From Pseudovibrio sp. Alg231-02 (GTDB lineage: Bacteria > Pseudomonadota > Alphaproteobacteria > Rhizobiales > Stappiaceae), in contig NZ_FREX01000004.1 in assembly GCF_900143565.1 (NCBI RefSeq), positions 62,001 to 126,000 of the forward strand: 64,000 nt of DNA, given 5' to 3'. A program made the position numbers and the translations under genes. Of this stretch, positions 34,711 to 43,476 are shown one piece after another (within the stretch, counting starts at the first letter, position 1; each line of letters begins with the position of its first letter). Under the pieces are notes generated by a model. The model ran no database searches and was not told the origin of the DNA. It worked only from the letters and a program-made list of their open reading frames with translations.

Positions 34711-35676
34711 ATGAAGATTGCTTTTCTGGACCGCAGCACTATTGGACCAAGCGTCCACATCTCCAAACCCTCCTTCCCGCATGACTGGGTGGAGTATGAC
34801 AACACCTCCCCTGAGGAGGTGCTGGAGAAGCTGCGCGGGGTTCAGATCTGCATCACCAACAAGGTGCCTCTTTCAGCCGACGTGCTTAAGCAATTGCCGG
34901 ATCTGAAGCTGATCTGCATTGCGGCAACCGGTTATGACAAGGTGGACATCGCAACTTGCGACGAGCAGGGCATCGTAGTGTCCAACGTACGCGGCTATGC
35001 GGTGAACACAGTGCCGGAACACGCCTTCGCTCTCATCTTCGCTTTGCGGCGCTCGCTGGTGGGATACCGCGAGGACGTGATCAACGGCGAATGGCAGAAG
35101 TCCGGTAAGTTCTGCTTCTTCAATCACCCTATCAAGGATCTCGCAGGCTCTCGCCTGGGCATCATCGGCTCGGGGACATTGGGCAAGGGCACCGCACGCA
35201 TTGGCGAGGCTCTGGGCATGGACGTTGTGTTTGCCGAACGCAAGGGCGTGACGGAGGTTCGCTCTGGTTACACCGCCTGGCAGGAAGTGATCACCACCAG
35301 TGATGTCATCTCCCTGCACACGCCGCTAACTCCAGAAACACGCGGTATTATCTCCACGCCTGAGTTTGAGGCGATGCATCAAAAGCCAATCCTCATCAAC
35401 ACGTCTCGTGGTGGGCTGGTGGACGAGGCTGCACTCGTGGAGGCACTCAACAACGGCCAGATCGCAGCAGCGGGATTTGACGTGCTCACCACAGAACCAC
35501 CGCAGGAGGATAATCCCCTTCTCAGCATTCTGGAGCGCCCAAACGTGATCGTAACCCCGCATGTGGCCTGGGCATCAGAAGAAGCCATGCAGACCCTTTG
35601 GGATCAGCTGATCTCTCACATGGAAAGCTTCCAGAAGGGTACACCAACCAACGCTGTTGGTCGTACAGGCAGTTAA
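34711..35676 (+). CDS. D-2-hydroxyacid dehydrogenase, NAD(P)-dependent
   Basis: A 321-residue enzyme. N-terminal substrate domain, then the NAD-binding motif GIIGSGTLGKG near residue 150, with conserved SLHTPLTPETRGI and NTSRGGLVDEAAL; the Arg/Glu/His catalytic set is visible in NTSRGG, FDVLTTEPP and TPHVAW. It reduces 2-keto acids or oxidises D-hydroxy acids such as glycerate or lactate. It lies 4 nt after the HxlR gene. ATG 34711 gives the family start; the longer frame overlaps HxlR. Confidence 0.92.
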   Translation: MKIAFLDRSTIGPSVHISKPSFPHDWVEYDNTSPEEVLEKLRGVQICITNKVPLSADVLKQLPDLKLICIAATGYDKVDIATCDEQGIVVSNVRGYAVNTVPEHAFALIFALRRSLVGYREDVINGEWQKSGKFCFFNHPIKDLAGSRLGIIGSGTLGKGTARIGEALGMDVVFAERKGVTEVRSGYTAWQEVITTSDVISLHTPLTPETRGIISTPEFEAMHQKPILINTSRGGLVDEAALVEALNNGQIAAAGFDVLTTEPPQEDNPLLSILERPNVIVTPHVAWASEEAMQTLWDQLISHMESFQKGTPTNAVGRTGS

Positions 35677-35682
35677 AGCCTC

Positions 35683-36591
35683 TTAGCTGGCAGCCATGAC
35701 GATGCCTACCCCACCAAGGGCAACAAGCACGCACCCTGCCAGCTCAATCGGCGTAATCTTCTCGCGGAAGAACATCCATGATGCAGCCAGCGTAAACACC
35801 AGCTCAATCTGAGCCAGTGCACGCACATACGCCACTTGCTGCAATGTCATTGCCGTAAACCAGCCGATGGACCCGGCAATACCCGCAAGCCCAACCAGAC
35901 CGGACAAACGCCAGTTCCGGATTGCTGCGCGTAACTCTGCGGGGCAAGTCACTGTCATCCAGCTGCCCATGACAACGGTCTGAAAGGCCGTCACACACAC
36001 CAGCGTAAACGCCGCCTGCAGCAAGAAAGAGTCGGCCTCAACGGAAAGCGAAGCTGTGCGGTAGAACGCGGCGGATGCCCCAAAGAACGCTGCCGATGCC
36101 AAGCCAATCAACGCTGGCTTCCCAACCAGAGTGGACAGCACCATAGCCCCTGTTGGACGTTGCTTCCCAAAGCTGATGAACAACACCCCGATGATCCCCA
36201 GCGCAATCGCGCCCATGCCAAGCGGTGTCAGTTGCTCTCCCAGCAGGATAAAGCCAAAGAGTGCCGCCTGAACCGGCTCAGTTTTGGAATAAGCCGTACC
36301 GACAGCAAAATTGCGGTAAGAGAACAAGTGTACGAGCAGGAAGGTGGCAATTATCTGCGCCAAACCGCCAAACGCAGCAGCCCAGTAGAATGTTGTTCCC
36401 ACATCGGGAACGGATTCTCCTGTCAGCTTGAGGATCACAGCAAGGTAAAACACCGCAATAGGGAAGCCAAAGCCGAAACGAATAAACGTGGCTCCTGTAG
36501 TTCCAATTTTGCCTTTAAGGTGCTTTTGCAGTGCCGACCGCAGGTTCTGGCTAAACGCCGCTGCAATGGTGATTGGAATCCAGAGTTCCAT
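35683..36591 (-). CDS. EamA/DMT-family transporter
   Basis: A 302-residue inner-membrane protein with ten predicted helices forming two EamA repeats (first around 5-140, second 155-300). Such proteins export amino acids, metabolites or drugs. It converges with the hydroxyacid dehydrogenase at 6 nt and is divergent from the MFS gene at 36806, with the promoter region between. No substrate mark is visible. Confidence 0.88.
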   Translation of the reverse strand: MELWIPITIAAAFSQNLRSALQKHLKGKIGTTGATFIRFGFGFPIAVFYLAVILKLTGESVPDVGTTFYWAAAFGGLAQIIATFLLVHLFSYRNFAVGTAYSKTEPVQAALFGFILLGEQLTPLGMGAIALGIIGVLFISFGKQRPTGAMVLSTLVGKPALIGLASAAFFGASAAFYRTASLSVEADSFLLQAAFTLVCVTAFQTVVMGSWMTVTCPAELRAAIRNWRLSGLVGLAGIAGSIGWFTAMTLQQVAYVRALAQIELVFTLAASWMFFREKITPIELAGCVLVALGGVGIVMAAS

Positions 36592-36805
36592 TTTGATTTA
36601 TCCTCAATCCAACACATCCAGCATACGGACAAAGCCCTATATGCTCCATAGGTTTCTTGAGGCTGAACAGTCTGCGAACTCACCAACTCTTGAGAAATAT
36701 AGAACAGTTATTCGGGTGATATTAGCGGCGTGATACCTGCCCAATTAAATAAAGATAGTTTTTTCTTTCTAAATGTGCTCCATTGAACTGCAAGGGGGAA
36801 ACGGG

Positions 36806-38002
36806 ATGAAACTGTCTGTTTTAGTGTTCGCAAATTTTATTGCATCCATTGCCATGGGGATCGCGCTGACCATCGTCCCCTGGGAACTGTCAAGGTCTCT
36901 TGGCGGTGAGAAAGTCCTCGCCTTTACAGCAACCTATGCCACTGCTTTGCTGATCTTTCTTGCACCAGTCTCCGGCAGAGTGGTGGACAGGTTCTCACGT
37001 CGCTCAACCCTGATGATTTGCATCGCGATAATGGCAGGTGTCTTACAGATTGCATCCGTCGCCTATAGCAACTCATTTCTTAAAATCGCCAGTTTAAGCG
37101 CGTTCTACTTCGCCTCTCAGGTCTTCTTTCTGTTCTTCTACAACGCCCTGACAGCGTTCATTCAGGAAGTGTTTACGGAAGGTGAGCGCGGAAAAGTTAA
37201 TGGCTGGATGCAGGTGGAAATGCAGGCCTCCACCTTTGTGGTGGGTCTGTTGATGATCTACGCTGTGAACAGCGATGACTTCCAGTTCCTCTTGCAGTTG
37301 AACAGCGGCCTGATGCTGCTTTCCGCCCTACTGTTTTGCTTCATTCCTTACACACAGCAAGCAAGACCGGCCCGTGCACGCGTTTCCCGCACCGTCTTCC
37401 GCAGTATCTTCAAACGGAAGGATTTGGTACTGCTGGGAGTTTGCGCCAACATTACATTCGTGGCTGTTATGATGCTCAACCTAGTGCATCCCATCTATTT
37501 GAGCGGTGTACTCAAACTGGATGTATCCGCCCTTGCAAAACTCTCTATTTCATATGGCTTAGGAGCAGCCCTCTCCGGCTTTCTCATCAGCCGGCTCGTT
37601 TCAACAGGGTCCGCCATAAGGATCATGCGCATTTGCCTAACGGTCTTCAGTCTTGCGCTGCTCACAATCAGCCTGTTCCCAACTCTTCCAACCATTGTGA
37701 TCGGTGCAGGAATCCTTGGCGCAATGGGATCAGCTGAGCGTGTTGCCTTCAACACCTACATTATGAGCAAGGTTGAAAAGGATATTTTTGGCAGCTACCT
37801 CTCCGTCATCAGCTCCCTGACCTACGTCCAGCGAACCCTCTTCGGTTTCCTGCTCTCCCTGCTCATCGTGGGGTTTCCTGCCTCAAACTACTATTGGTTC
37901 GTCTTCGCCATCAGTTGCTTCGGGCTTCTCTTGCTGCAAATACATGCTGTACTTGCTTCTACGCAAAAGCTGGAGCTCAGCGAAACTATTGAAGTCAATT
38001 GA
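36806..38002 (+). CDS. MFS transporter
   Basis: A 398-residue protein with about 12 helices in two six-helix halves. Loop 2-3 contains GRVVDRFSRRSTLM, the MFS signature. Strong ribosome site AAGGGGG before ATG 36806; an upstream ATG at 36773 has no such site. Substrate unknown; small-molecule efflux is a general guess. It shares a terminator with the convergent choline sulfatase gene. Confidence 0.9.
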   Translation: MKLSVLVFANFIASIAMGIALTIVPWELSRSLGGEKVLAFTATYATALLIFLAPVSGRVVDRFSRRSTLMICIAIMAGVLQIASVAYSNSFLKIASLSAFYFASQVFFLFFYNALTAFIQEVFTEGERGKVNGWMQVEMQASTFVVGLLMIYAVNSDDFQFLLQLNSGLMLLSALLFCFIPYTQQARPARARVSRTVFRSIFKRKDLVLLGVCANITFVAVMMLNLVHPIYLSGVLKLDVSALAKLSISYGLGAALSGFLISRLVSTGSAIRIMRICLTVFSLALLTISLFPTLPTIVIGAGILGAMGSAERVAFNTYIMSKVEKDIFGSYLSVISSLTYVQRTLFGFLLSLLIVGFPASNYYWFVFAISCFGLLLLQIHAVLASTQKLELSETIEVN

Positions 38003-38025
38003 GGTCGTTTCTGTGGGACCTCAAT
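37998..38025. terminator. Shared terminator between MFS and choline sulfatase genes
   Basis: ATTGAGGTC (37998-38006) pairs perfectly with GACCTCAAT (38017-38025), loop 10 nt. It begins at the MFS stop codon and lies 19 nt from the sulfatase stop codon. Confidence 0.65.
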
Positions 38026-38043
38026 CAACCCCTCCAACCAAAA

Positions 38044-39552
38044 CTATTCGCCTCTAGGGAAGCGCTGGCTTTCTTCTAAAATATTCAAATCCATGTGGTT
38101 GCGCATGTAGCGTTCGGAGGCTTTTTGCAGGGGCTGGTAATCCCAAGGGTAATGTCCGCCCTGACGAAGCGCTTCATAAACGACCCATCGACGCGCCTGA
38201 CTGGCACGAACATCTGCATCAAAACGGTCCAGATCCCAGCGTGCAGCGGCTTTTGTGCGAAACTCGTCTGCAACATTCTGATGTTCAGGGTCTTGAGCCA
38301 GATTATGAAGCTCATGTGGGTCTGCTTCCAGATCAAACAACTGATCTTCATCCAACAGGCATTTGTTGAACTTCCAACGACCCTCGCGCAGTGACACCAT
38401 GGGTGCATAAGACGCTTCCGCCGCATATTCCATCGCAACAGGTGAGGTGCGTGTTTCACCCTGCCCCAAGCCAACCAGCGTTTCTCCGGTGGTCCACGGC
38501 ATCACCTCTGCCATGCTGATGCCCGCCAAGTCACACAGCGTCGGGCACACATCAATGTTGCTTACGGGTGTCGTCACCAAACCGGGTTCCATCTGTGGAG
38601 CAGAAACCATCAAGGGCACGCGTGCGGAGCCTTCAAAGAACGACATTTTGAACCACAAACCGCGCTCACCCAGCATATCGCCATGGTCTGAAACAAACAG
38701 GATGATCGCTTCTTGCCGTGTGCTCTCCAGCGCAGTCATCACCTCACCGATTTTATCGTCGATATACGAGATATTCGCAAAATAAGCGCGGCGGGACCGG
38801 CGGATGTCTTCCTCTTTGATATCAAAGGAACGCCAGTCATTGGCATCAAAGATACGCTTTGAATGCGCATCGTGCTCCTCGTAAGGCATTGCAGGAACCT
38901 CTGGCAGAAGATGCTCACAATCCTCATAGAGATCCCAATATTTCTTCCGCGCCACATAAGGGTCATGCGGATGAGTGAATGATACCGTCAGGCACCATGG
39001 CCGCTCATCATTGCCCCGCGCCAGATCGTAGACCTTACGCGTGGCGTTGTAGGCGACCTCATCATCATATTCCAGCTGATTGGTGATCTCGGCGGTGCCA
39101 GATCCAGTCACAGACCCCATGTTGTGATACCACCAGTCAATCCGCTCACCTGGCTTGCGGTAGTCCGGCGTCCAACCAAAGTCAGGCGGATAAACATCTG
39201 TGGTCAACCGCTCTTCAAATCCATGAAGCTGATCGGGGCCAACAAAGTGCATCTTGCCCGACAAACAGGTCTGATACCCTGCCCGGCGCAGGTGATGCGC
39301 ATACGTCGGCAAGGAGGATGCAAACTCTGCCGCATTATCATAAACACCAGTCGCACTTGGCAACTGACCTGACATAAACGAGGCCCGTCCCGGCGCACAC
39401 AGCGGAGACGCCGTATAGGCATTCTTGAAGCGTGTCGAACGTTCCGCCAGCTTCTTAAGGTTCGGCGCATGCAGCCAATCAGCCGGACCATCAGGAAACA
39501 GAGTTCCGTTCAACTGATCGACCATAAATATCAGAATGTTTGGTTTGCTCAT
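38044..39552 (-). CDS. betC: Choline sulfatase
   Basis: A 502-residue cytoplasmic sulfatase. The sulfatase signature CAPGRAS places the formylglycine cysteine at residue 52 (C-x-P-x-R), and metal ligands lie in MVDQLNG and later HGDMLGE. The opening SKPNILIFMVDQLNGTLFPDG and TGVYDNAAEF match rhizobial BetC, which converts choline-O-sulfate to choline for osmoprotection or carbon use. ATG 39552 gives the family start; the longer frame upstream is not supported. No betIBA genes are adjacent. Convergent with MFS. Confidence 0.93.
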   Translation of the reverse strand: MSKPNILIFMVDQLNGTLFPDGPADWLHAPNLKKLAERSTRFKNAYTASPLCAPGRASFMSGQLPSATGVYDNAAEFASSLPTYAHHLRRAGYQTCLSGKMHFVGPDQLHGFEERLTTDVYPPDFGWTPDYRKPGERIDWWYHNMGSVTGSGTAEITNQLEYDDEVAYNATRKVYDLARGNDERPWCLTVSFTHPHDPYVARKKYWDLYEDCEHLLPEVPAMPYEEHDAHSKRIFDANDWRSFDIKEEDIRRSRRAYFANISYIDDKIGEVMTALESTRQEAIILFVSDHGDMLGERGLWFKMSFFEGSARVPLMVSAPQMEPGLVTTPVSNIDVCPTLCDLAGISMAEVMPWTTGETLVGLGQGETRTSPVAMEYAAEASYAPMVSLREGRWKFNKCLLDEDQLFDLEADPHELHNLAQDPEHQNVADEFRTKAAARWDLDRFDADVRASQARRWVVYEALRQGGHYPWDYQPLQKASERYMRNHMDLNILEESQRFPRGE

Positions 39553-39838
39553 TGGGTACCGGCTGAAATCTGGTGAGAAGGAGTGACCTGCACGCTCAAT
39601 CACCTGCGCTCTGGCATCATCGCAAAGCGCAAGAACTGAAACACGAGTCAGTAATACCCCCTATGCATACAACGTCAGTCAGGCGATGAATACGGGAAAC
39701 GTTGGTAAGCTGCAGCGACAACAGGGGTTTTCCAAGGCACTCAACTTTCCTGTCTTTTTCTCTGCCAAGGTCCATGGTATTGCCATAGTCCTCTGACTAT
39801 TCAGCGCATTCCATGTTTGAGAGTTGACCGACAGCTGC

Positions 39839-40225
39839 ATGCCGTTTCGTGTTGTGACATTGCTGAGATCTGCCCTGCTCACGTGCATCACTCTGATGCT
39901 CGTGTTTTCTGTCATGGGCCGGCCAACGCCTTCGCATGATCTGGGTGCTCTGGCGCAAACCACCTATCAGCAGCATGTGGTTGCGGACACGCATGATCAG
40001 GAAGCAGGCCACAGCCACGACGTGCTTGAAGATGACCTGCAAATCTCCGGACATCTGCACGGACATAATTCTGCTGATCATTCTCATGAAGCACCAGCTG
40101 AAGCACATTTCACGCGTCCTGTGATTTCCGCTGAGGTCGGCAAGCACGTGGCGCAGCCTGTCAAAAGCTTGCGATATGACCTTGCTTCAAGGCTGGAGCG
40201 CCCTCCCCGACCATTCCTTCTGTAG
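39839..40225 (+). CDS. Small His-rich exported protein before HupE
   Basis: A 128-residue protein with a signal-anchor-like stretch (residues 1-26) and a His-rich middle (HVVADTHDQEAGHSHDVLEDD, HLHGHNSADHSH). His clusters of this kind buffer or deliver Ni, Co or Zn in the periplasm. It lies 32 nt before the HupE/UreJ gene. A TTG 15 nt upstream is in frame but has no better support. Not a known named family. Confidence 0.6.
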   Translation: MPFRVVTLLRSALLTCITLMLVFSVMGRPTPSHDLGALAQTTYQQHVVADTHDQEAGHSHDVLEDDLQISGHLHGHNSADHSHEAPAEAHFTRPVISAEVGKHVAQPVKSLRYDLASRLERPPRPFLL

Positions 40226-40257
40226 CACCAATCCTATAAACTACAGATGGATTTTCC

Positions 40258-40983
40258 ATGACATTTCCTCTTCAGCGCTCAGGCGCTGAGCGGTGGACGC
40301 CCGCGCGTTTGCTGCTGCTTTCCTGCATCCTGCTGCTGGCACTCACGTTGCCTGCGGCAGCCCATGGCATCGCGACCGGTGACAAGGGCTATATTCAAGA
40401 GATCTCCGGGATCAACATCATCCCCTTCATGTATCTGGGGGCCAAGCACATGGTCACGGGGTACGACCACATCCTGTTCCTGCTTGGGATCGTGTTCTTC
40501 CTCTACAAGACCAAAGACATCGGCGTTTATGTGAGCCTGTTCGCGATCGGCCATTCCACCACGATGCTGCTTGGGGTCTACTTCAACATTGGCATCAACG
40601 CCTACATCATTGACGCCATCATTGGCTTCTCGGTGGTCTATAAAGCGCTTGATAATATGGGCGCCTTCCGGGTCTGGTTTAAGTATCAGCCCAACACCCG
40701 CCTCACCACACTGGTCTTCGGGTTCTTTCATGGCTTTGGCCTGTCCACCAAGATCCTCGAATACGAGATCTCACCGGATGGGCTGGTGCCAAACCTTCTC
40801 GCCTTTAACGTGGGTGTCGAACTTGGCCAACTGCTGGCCTTGAGCGGCATTCTCATTGTTATGGGCTACTGGCGGCGCACGCAGACCTTCTGGCGCTACG
40901 CCTATTCCATGAACACCACCATGATGACAGCAGGCTTTGCGCTGGTAGGATACCAGCTCACGGGCCTCATCCTATCTTTGTAA
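40258..40983 (+). CDS. HupE/UreJ-family membrane protein
   Basis: A 241-residue membrane protein. After an N-terminal signal-anchor-like stretch, the HupE/UreJ marks are seen: GAKHMVTGYDHILFLLGIVFFLY with conserved His and Asp, and FGFFHGFGLS. HupE proteins are nickel or other metal permeases. Here the genes around are a His-rich exported protein and an anchored protein, which fits metal uptake; no hydrogenase or urease is in the window. It overlaps the next gene by one base (TAATG). Confidence 0.88.
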   Translation: MTFPLQRSGAERWTPARLLLLSCILLLALTLPAAAHGIATGDKGYIQEISGINIIPFMYLGAKHMVTGYDHILFLLGIVFFLYKTKDIGVYVSLFAIGHSTTMLLGVYFNIGINAYIIDAIIGFSVVYKALDNMGAFRVWFKYQPNTRLTTLVFGFFHGFGLSTKILEYEISPDGLVPNLLAFNVGVELGQLLALSGILIVMGYWRRTQTFWRYAYSMNTTMMTAGFALVGYQLTGLILSL

Positions 40984-41762
40984 TGCGAGGCCCCATGCAC
41001 AATACAACTCCACCAAAACGCTCTGAGCTGCCGTCTTCCGCACAACTGAAACGCTCCACCATCATTGCAGCTTTGTCTGCTCTGGCCCTCCTCATCGTGG
41101 TTATCCTGCCCTCTGAATATGGGGTAGATGCCACCGGCATGGGCCGCGTTCTGGGCCTGACAGAGATGGGTGAGATTAAAACCCAGCTGGCAGAGGAAAG
41201 TGCAACCGATGCAGCGGCTACTGCGGCTTCTGCACCGACAGCCTTCACTCAGCCAGCAGCAACCGCTTCACCGGAACTGACCAACCGCGTTGACGAGATT
41301 GAACGCAAGCTGGCTGAGGTGATGCTGAAACAGCAGTTGCGCGAGCGTGTGACTGCCACCTCCCGCCGAGTTGACACAAAGACTGTTGCACCAGCGAAAA
41401 CTGTTGCTGCAGTACCCGCGGCTCAACCTGTTGCCCCGACACCTGCCATCAAAAGCGATCAGACCACCATTCAACTTGATCCCGGTCAGGGTGTTGAGGT
41501 GAAGCTGGTGATGAAGGCCGGCAAGAGTGCAGCGTTTCGCTGGACGGCAAACGGAGGCACATTGAACTTCGACACACATGGAGATGGGGGTGGTCGCTCC
41601 ATCTCCTATGTGAAAGGACGCGGCGTGCCGCAGGATGAAGGACAGATTACAGCGGCATTTGATGGCAACCATGGTTGGTTCTGGCGTAACAGAACTAACA
41701 GCCCTGTTACTTTATCACTGCAAACACGCGGAGAATACGAGTCGTTTAAACGAGTAAAGTAA
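40983..41762 (+). CDS. Membrane-anchored protein of the HupE unit
   Basis: A 259-residue protein with one transmembrane segment (about residues 25-46) and a long Ala/Thr/Pro-rich region, then a compact C-terminal domain with a beta-sandwich look (GQGVEVKLVMKAGKSAAFRWTANGGTLNFDTHGDGGGRS). The opening wording PPKRSELPSSAQLKRST is characteristic of proteins found next to HupE/UreJ genes and called transmembrane anchor proteins. Translationally coupled to HupE by a one-base overlap. Probably a periplasmic partner; the function is unknown. An inner ATG at 40995 is a possible alternative start. Confidence 0.78.
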   Translation: MRGPMHNTTPPKRSELPSSAQLKRSTIIAALSALALLIVVILPSEYGVDATGMGRVLGLTEMGEIKTQLAEESATDAAATAASAPTAFTQPAATASPELTNRVDEIERKLAEVMLKQQLRERVTATSRRVDTKTVAPAKTVAAVPAAQPVAPTPAIKSDQTTIQLDPGQGVEVKLVMKAGKSAAFRWTANGGTLNFDTHGDGGGRSISYVKGRGVPQDEGQITAAFDGNHGWFWRNRTNSPVTLSLQTRGEYESFKRVK

Positions 41763-42348
41763 GCGACTCATCAAGTTAACCTAATCGTCAATTCGGGTGG
41801 TTTTTCTGTAGTGTCCCGGCAAAATGCCTGCAAAACCGAAAAATCACCCGGGTTTTCCCCTTAAGCGCACAATATTCGGCGACAATCTGTCATGGGGTTC
41901 AATACCTATTACTCGAGGTAATACTGATATATGTCTCGCCAAAGCGCTTTGGTACAAATAATATTGCAACTAACCCGCACGTTCCCCTCAGTTAGTTTGT
42001 GATTTGTCATTTGAGGGAATTTTAAATCGTTATAACGTGGTCAAACCACGCTTTCGTGCGATTGCATCAACTACGTATTCCTACTTATTTCATTCCAACG
42101 CGTTTCGATGCACTTTCCCTTCAAATCTTTTTGCACCCGGTGAAAAGTTTTTCACCTGCAAGGTTTGCCGCCACCCTCGGCAAGCCTAATTCGGGGCCTT
42201 ACTGCCAGCTATCCCCCCTTTTAGCTGGTGCGTAACAACCGAACCACATGAGTAAAAGCGAAGTCCGTTCCCTGCTGTTATAGACAGCATTCCCTCCTCC
42301 CGGGCTTCGCTTTTTACTCACTCAACATGCGATCGGGAGACCTTTAAG
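41763..42348. other. 585-nt gene-less region upstream of fba
   Basis: No coding frame is convincing. It holds an IR CGGGTGGTTTTT / AAAAATCACCCG (41794-41850) after the anchor gene, an IR TATTAC/GTAATA (41907-41923), a TTCCCCTCAGTTAG motif (41982-41995), and a dense set of stem-loops from 42131 on (see the ncRNA entry). Confidence 0.6.
42131..42320 (+). ncRNA. Structured leader or small RNA candidate upstream of fba
   Basis: Four hairpins follow one another: 42131-42161 (GGTGAAAA/TTTTCACC with TTGCA/TGCAA outer pairs); 42162-42186 (GGTTTGCCG/CGGCAAGCC); 42205-42228 (CCAGCTA/TAGCTGG with a C-rich loop); and 42250-42319 (GAGTAAAAGCGAAG/CTTCGCTTTTTACTC enclosing TGCTGT/ACAGCA). Between them, CCTCCTCCC occurs near 42293-42301, a motif known from alphaproteobacterial sRNAs of the cuckoo family. 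The final arm ends in TTTTT, so a terminated sRNA or an attenuator before fba both fit. Confidence 0.4.
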
Positions 42349-43419
42349 GTGACGAAGCTGCGTCCAGGCGTCATTTTTGGCGAAGAATACAAAACCCTCA
42401 TTCAGGCAGCACGCGAAGGGCAGTACGCTCTTCCAGCAGTAAACGTAGTTGGCTCCAACTCAATCAACGCAGTGCTCGAAGCTGCAGCAGCCAACAAGTC
42501 CGACGTAATCGTACAGCTCTCAAACGGCGGCGCACAGTTCTATGCTGGAGCAGCCATGCCGGATAGCTTCCAGGCCCGTGTTCTTGGCGCGGTTTCCGCA
42601 GCCCAACACGTGCACCTGCTGGCAAAACACTACGGTGTTTGCGTTGTGCTCCACACAGACCACGCAAACCGTAAGCTAGTGCCTTGGCTGGAAGCTCTTA
42701 TCTCGCACGGTGAAGACTACTTCCGTGCAAATGGTCGTCCACTCTTCACGTCTCACATGCTGGACCTTTCTGAGGAAACTCTGGAAGACAACCTGTCTGA
42801 AAGTGAACGCCTGCTGAAGCGCATGGCTCCACTGCAGATGAGCCTTGAGATTGAACTCGGCTGCACCGGTGGTGAAGAAGATGGCGTTGGTTCCGACGAC
42901 GACATCGGATCTGACAATCCAAAGCTGTACACCCAGCCAGAAGACGTGCTGGAAGCGTACAACCGCCTCGACCCACTGGGCCACTTCTCTGTGGCAGCAT
43001 CCTTCGGCAACGTGCACGGCGTGTACAAGCCAGGCAACGTGAAGCTGCGCCCTGAGATTCTTCGTGAAAGCCAGAAACTGGTTCGCGAAACCCACGGTCT
43101 GGGTGAAAACCCACTGCCACTCGTGTTCCACGGTGGTTCCGGCTCTGAAAAAGCAAAAATCGCAGAAAGCCTGGGCTACGGCGTGTTCAAAATGAACATC
43201 GACACCGACACCCAGTTCGCATTCTCCGAACAGGCGGGCGCTTATGTGTTCGAAACGCCAAATGCGTTCAAACACCAGATCGACCCAGAGACCGGTGTCC
43301 CTTATAAGAAGGTCTACGATCCGCGCAAGTTGCTGCGTGAAGGTGAAAAAGGAATCGTTACTCGTTTGACAGAAGCCTTTGAAGACCTTCGCAGCACTGG
43401 TAAATCCCTGGCGCAGTAA
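42349..43419 (+). CDS. fbaA: Class II fructose-bisphosphate aldolase
   Basis: A 356-residue class IIA zinc aldolase of the E. coli FbaA type: HTDH near residues 102-105 gives the catalytic Asp and a zinc His, SLEIELGCTGGEEDGV and FGNVHGVYKPGN follow, then FHGGSGS and KMNIDTDTQ. It splits fructose-1,6-bisphosphate in the cytoplasm. The start is GTG at 42349; the family N-terminus begins there. It uses many favoured codons, as expected for a highly expressed gene. The E. coli-like form is less common than class I or class IIB in alphaproteobacteria, so transfer is possible. A PfkB kinase follows after 57 nt. Confidence 0.96.
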   Translation: MTKLRPGVIFGEEYKTLIQAAREGQYALPAVNVVGSNSINAVLEAAAANKSDVIVQLSNGGAQFYAGAAMPDSFQARVLGAVSAAQHVHLLAKHYGVCVVLHTDHANRKLVPWLEALISHGEDYFRANGRPLFTSHMLDLSEETLEDNLSESERLLKRMAPLQMSLEIELGCTGGEEDGVGSDDDIGSDNPKLYTQPEDVLEAYNRLDPLGHFSVAASFGNVHGVYKPGNVKLRPEILRESQKLVRETHGLGENPLPLVFHGGSGSEKAKIAESLGYGVFKMNIDTDTQFAFSEQAGAYVFETPNAFKHQIDPETGVPYKKVYDPRKLLREGEKGIVTRLTEAFEDLRSTGKSLAQ

Positions 43420-43476
43420 GAATGACCTCACAGGCCACACGTTGGGGGTGTGGCCTGGACTTTAATGGAGTACAGG

